Source: Clostridiales bacterium (lineage in GTDB: Bacteria > Bacillota_A > Clostridia > Lachnospirales > Lachnospiraceae). From it: a stretch of 7,691 nt of DNA. The notes beneath the pieces are model-generated. The model saw only the letters and a program-made list of their open reading frames with translations. It made no database searches and was not told the DNA's origin. A program made the translations under genes and the position numbers. This document shows positions 6,297-7,691 of the stretch, in pieces; the stretch's first letter is position 1, and each line of letters opens with the position of its first letter. The stretch spans positions 1 through 7,691 of the forward strand of contig JASKJZ010000114.1 in NCBI GenBank assembly GCA_030154385.1. The letters are read 5' to 3'.

Positions 6297-7150
6297 TTTT
6301 CTTCACCCTTTCTAAAACCAACATTTAATAAAATATCGCCAAAATTTGTTTCAGATACTGCTGTCATCGTTTTAAAATCAGGTGCCGAAATCTGCACATT
6401 TTCGCCATGCAAAATAGATGGAGGAGCAACTCGAAGCCCAAGTGCTTTGTCCTTGCGATTTAAGATTGAGCAAGCATTACCCGAAATAATATTTGCAAAT
6501 TCACCAAGACCAGCAATGACCTCATTATTATCCTTTGGTTCTCTTCTAAGAATTGTTGTTGCCATATTCGTTGCGGTCTCTTTCGACAAATCTAAGAGCA
6601 TCCTGCCAGAAAACTTACCTATGATACCAATAATTATGGTCATGCCGTTGGATTCATACTCTTTTTCGCAAACATACTCTTCTTTATACTCTAAAATCGT
6701 CTTGGTCATACGATTGAGACCATCCCGGAGAGCTTCCTTAAACACTTCGAAATATTCTGCCTGCAGCATTTCATATAATTCATCAGAGGACATTACCCGC
6801 TTGATTGCAGTTATGAGTTCACCTTCATCCACGGGCTTTTGTACATAGGCAGATACCTTATTTCTTTTTGCTTCTTCCACAATTTCTTCATCCATCATGG
6901 AGCTTACAACAATTACTTTGATATTTGGATCAATTGCATGAATCGCACGCGTGCATTCCAGACCATCGGTACCTGGTAATGTCATGTCCATTGTCACAAG
7001 GCTCGGTCTTTCTCTCTCCACTACTTCCCTTACTTCTTCTAAGGAACCAGCGTCTCCCACTACCTCAAAATCATTTCGCTCTAAAATATCGCGAATAAAC
7101 GCAATAGAAAAGGGTGAATCATCTACGATAACAATTTTAATACCAGCCAT
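6287..7150 (-). CDS. Response regulator with N-terminal REC and C-terminal CheX-like domain
   Basis: A 287-residue cytoplasmic signalling protein. Residues 1-120 are a complete receiver domain. They carry acidic Asp10-Asp11 in IVIVDDSPF, phospho-acceptor Asp55 in VTMDMTLPGTDG, Ser83-Ser84 at the switch position, and Lys105-Pro106 in YVQKPVD. After a helical linker (about 121-155), residues 156-287 form a CheX-like domain. It has the strand region MTIIIGIIGKFSGRMLLDLS (170-189) and the active-site helix GLGEFANIISGNA (214-226), with Glu217 and Asn220 as the E-x2-N pair. There is no DNA-binding output domain, so the output would be phosphate turnover or protein contact, possibly acting on its own REC domain. 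The ATG at 7150 has AGAAAGG about 10 bases upstream. The gene follows the hydrogenase stop by 48 bases with no terminator and no convincing promoter, so co-transcription from upstream is possible. The cognate histidine kinase is not in the window. Confidence 0.9.
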   Translation of the reverse strand: MAGIKIVIVDDSPFSIAFIRDILERNDFEVVGDAGSLEEVREVVERERPSLVTMDMTLPGTDGLECTRAIHAIDPNIKVIVVSSMMDEEIVEEAKRNKVSAYVQKPVDEGELITAIKRVMSSDELYEMLQAEYFEVFKEALRDGLNRMTKTILEYKEEYVCEKEYESNGMTIIIGIIGKFSGRMLLDLSKETATNMATTILRREPKDNNEVIAGLGEFANIISGNACSILNRKDKALGLRVAPPSILHGENVQISAPDFKTMTAVSETNFGDILLNVGFRKGEEKWM

Positions 7151-7198
7151 AAATACCCAAACCTTTCTATAATTGTATTTTAAAAGTCAACTCTCATC

Positions 7199-7691
7199 TT
7201 ACATCTTTTTACGTTTTTGATAATGGGTGTGCAAAAGTTCATGTGCCTTTTCCCCATATGGTTCTCCAAGAAATTCTTCATAGAGCGTCTTAATGTATGG
7301 GTTCTCATGTGACTTACGAATGGTTTTTCCTTCATCCTCCTGATAGATGCATTCCATACGTTTGGTCAATATATCCATGTTTCCATGATGATAAGGTTGT
7401 CCTCCTCCTCCAATACAGCCCCCAGGACAAGCCATGATTTCGATGGCATGATAATCAGCCCTTCCAGCCTTTATACCCTCCAATAACTTTCTGGCATTAC
7501 CAAGTCCATGTGCGACAGCAATTTTGACTTCCATATCATTGATTGGTACCGTGGCCTCTTTTATACCATCAAATCCTCTTAAACCGTGGAACTCTACCTT
7601 CTCTAAGGTTTCCTTTGTCAACCATTCATACGCTGTACGAAGAGCAGCCTCGATAACGCCACCTGTTGTTCCAAAAATAACACCAGCACCC
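7199..7691 (-). CDS. [FeFe]-hydrogenase catalytic subunit, C-terminal part (5' end cut by window edge)
   Basis: Catalyses reversible reduction of protons to hydrogen, usually disposing of fermentation electrons from ferredoxin or ferredoxin plus NADH. The visible 163 residues are the end of the H-cluster domain. They begin AGVIFGTTGGVIEAALRTAYEW, continue with GIKEATV and VAHGLGNARKLLEGI, then the L3 motif EIMACPGGCIGGGGQPY, whose two Cys hold the H-cluster (codons at 7427-7429 and 7415-7417). The tail SHENPYIKTLYEEFLGEP...KAHELLHTHY is the normal end of clostridial enzymes. The L1 and L2 motifs and any N-terminal iron-sulfur domains lie beyond the right edge, so the subtype (monomeric or multimeric electron-bifurcating) cannot be decided. 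The reading frame is open through the edge. An in-frame TTG at 7621 sits inside the conserved domain and is not the start. The CheX-type signalling genes follow 48 bases downstream. Confidence 0.95.
   Translation of the reverse strand, partial: GAGVIFGTTGGVIEAALRTAYEWLTKETLEKVEFHGLRGFDGIKEATVPINDMEVKIAVAHGLGNARKLLEGIKAGRADYHAIEIMACPGGCIGGGGQPYHHGNMDILTKRMECIYQEDEGKTIRKSHENPYIKTLYEEFLGEPYGEKAHELLHTHYQKRKKM

Noticed and set aside
6282..6848. Plus-strand open frame of 188 codons opposite the REC-CheX gene
   Set aside because: It lies antisense to a clear two-domain protein. Its Ser- and Ile-rich composition is typical of reverse-complement translation.
7166..7190. Promoter for the REC-CheX gene from TTGACT (7185-7190) and TATAGA (7166-7171), minus strand
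   Set aside because: The spacer is only 13 bases, too short for a SigA-type promoter, and no better -10 lies at 16-18 bases.
7619..7621. TTG at 7621 as a start for a short 140-residue protein
   Set aside because: The frame stays open to the window edge and the upstream residues (GVIFGTTGGVIEAALRTAYEW) are conserved hydrogenase sequence.
1..7691. Mobile element, CRISPR array, RNA gene or defence system
   Set aside because: No transposase or integrase coding, spaced direct repeats, tRNA or rRNA-like sequence, or known defence domains were seen. The long genes are intact and of the same general composition.

Overview
The window looks like chromosomal DNA of an anaerobic, low-GC Gram-positive bacterium, most likely a clostridium of the Lachnospiraceae type. 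The evidence is AT-rich sequence, strong AGGAGG-like ribosome binding sites, a monomer-type [FeFe]-hydrogenase C-terminus, CheX-family proteins, and a GH3/GPH-transporter/AraC sugar locus. The genus cannot be fixed from the sequence alone. All genes are on the minus strand except one AraC-type regulator. Coding density is high, and the longest gap between genes is about 160 bases.

Left part (1-4640): a sugar-utilisation module read right to left. A GPH-family sugar:cation symporter (3148-4479) is followed 17 bases later by a cytoplasmic GH3 beta-glycosidase (677-3130). After 74 bases comes a GntR/FCD-type repressor (1-602) that runs off the left edge. The AraC-type regulator (4641-5834, plus strand) is transcribed divergently from the transporter, and the 161-base gap holds both promoters. 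The simplest reading is that an oligosaccharide or glycoside is imported intact, cleaved in the cytoplasm, and sensed by the AraC protein and perhaps also by the FCD protein. The substrate cannot be read from the sequence.

Right part (5835-7691): a stand-alone CheX-like protein (5835-6296) overlaps by 10 bases the end of a response regulator that fuses a REC domain to a second CheX-like domain (6287-7150). Upstream on the same strand, and cut by the right edge, is the C-terminal part of an [FeFe]-hydrogenase with its L3 H-cluster motif (7199-7691). No chemotaxis kinase, CheW or receptor gene is visible, so this is a phospho-signalling pair placed beside a hydrogen-metabolism gene.

The most striking non-genic element is a perfect 13-bp stem, 4-base loop hairpin at 5684-5713. 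It is followed, on the minus strand only, by a run of nine T. It is an excellent intrinsic terminator for the CheX operon, but it lies wholly inside the 3' coding part of the convergent AraC gene, whose stop codon directly abuts the CheX stop codon. I found no sign of a wholly new defence or mobile system, and no RNA genes, CRISPR arrays or insertion sequences.
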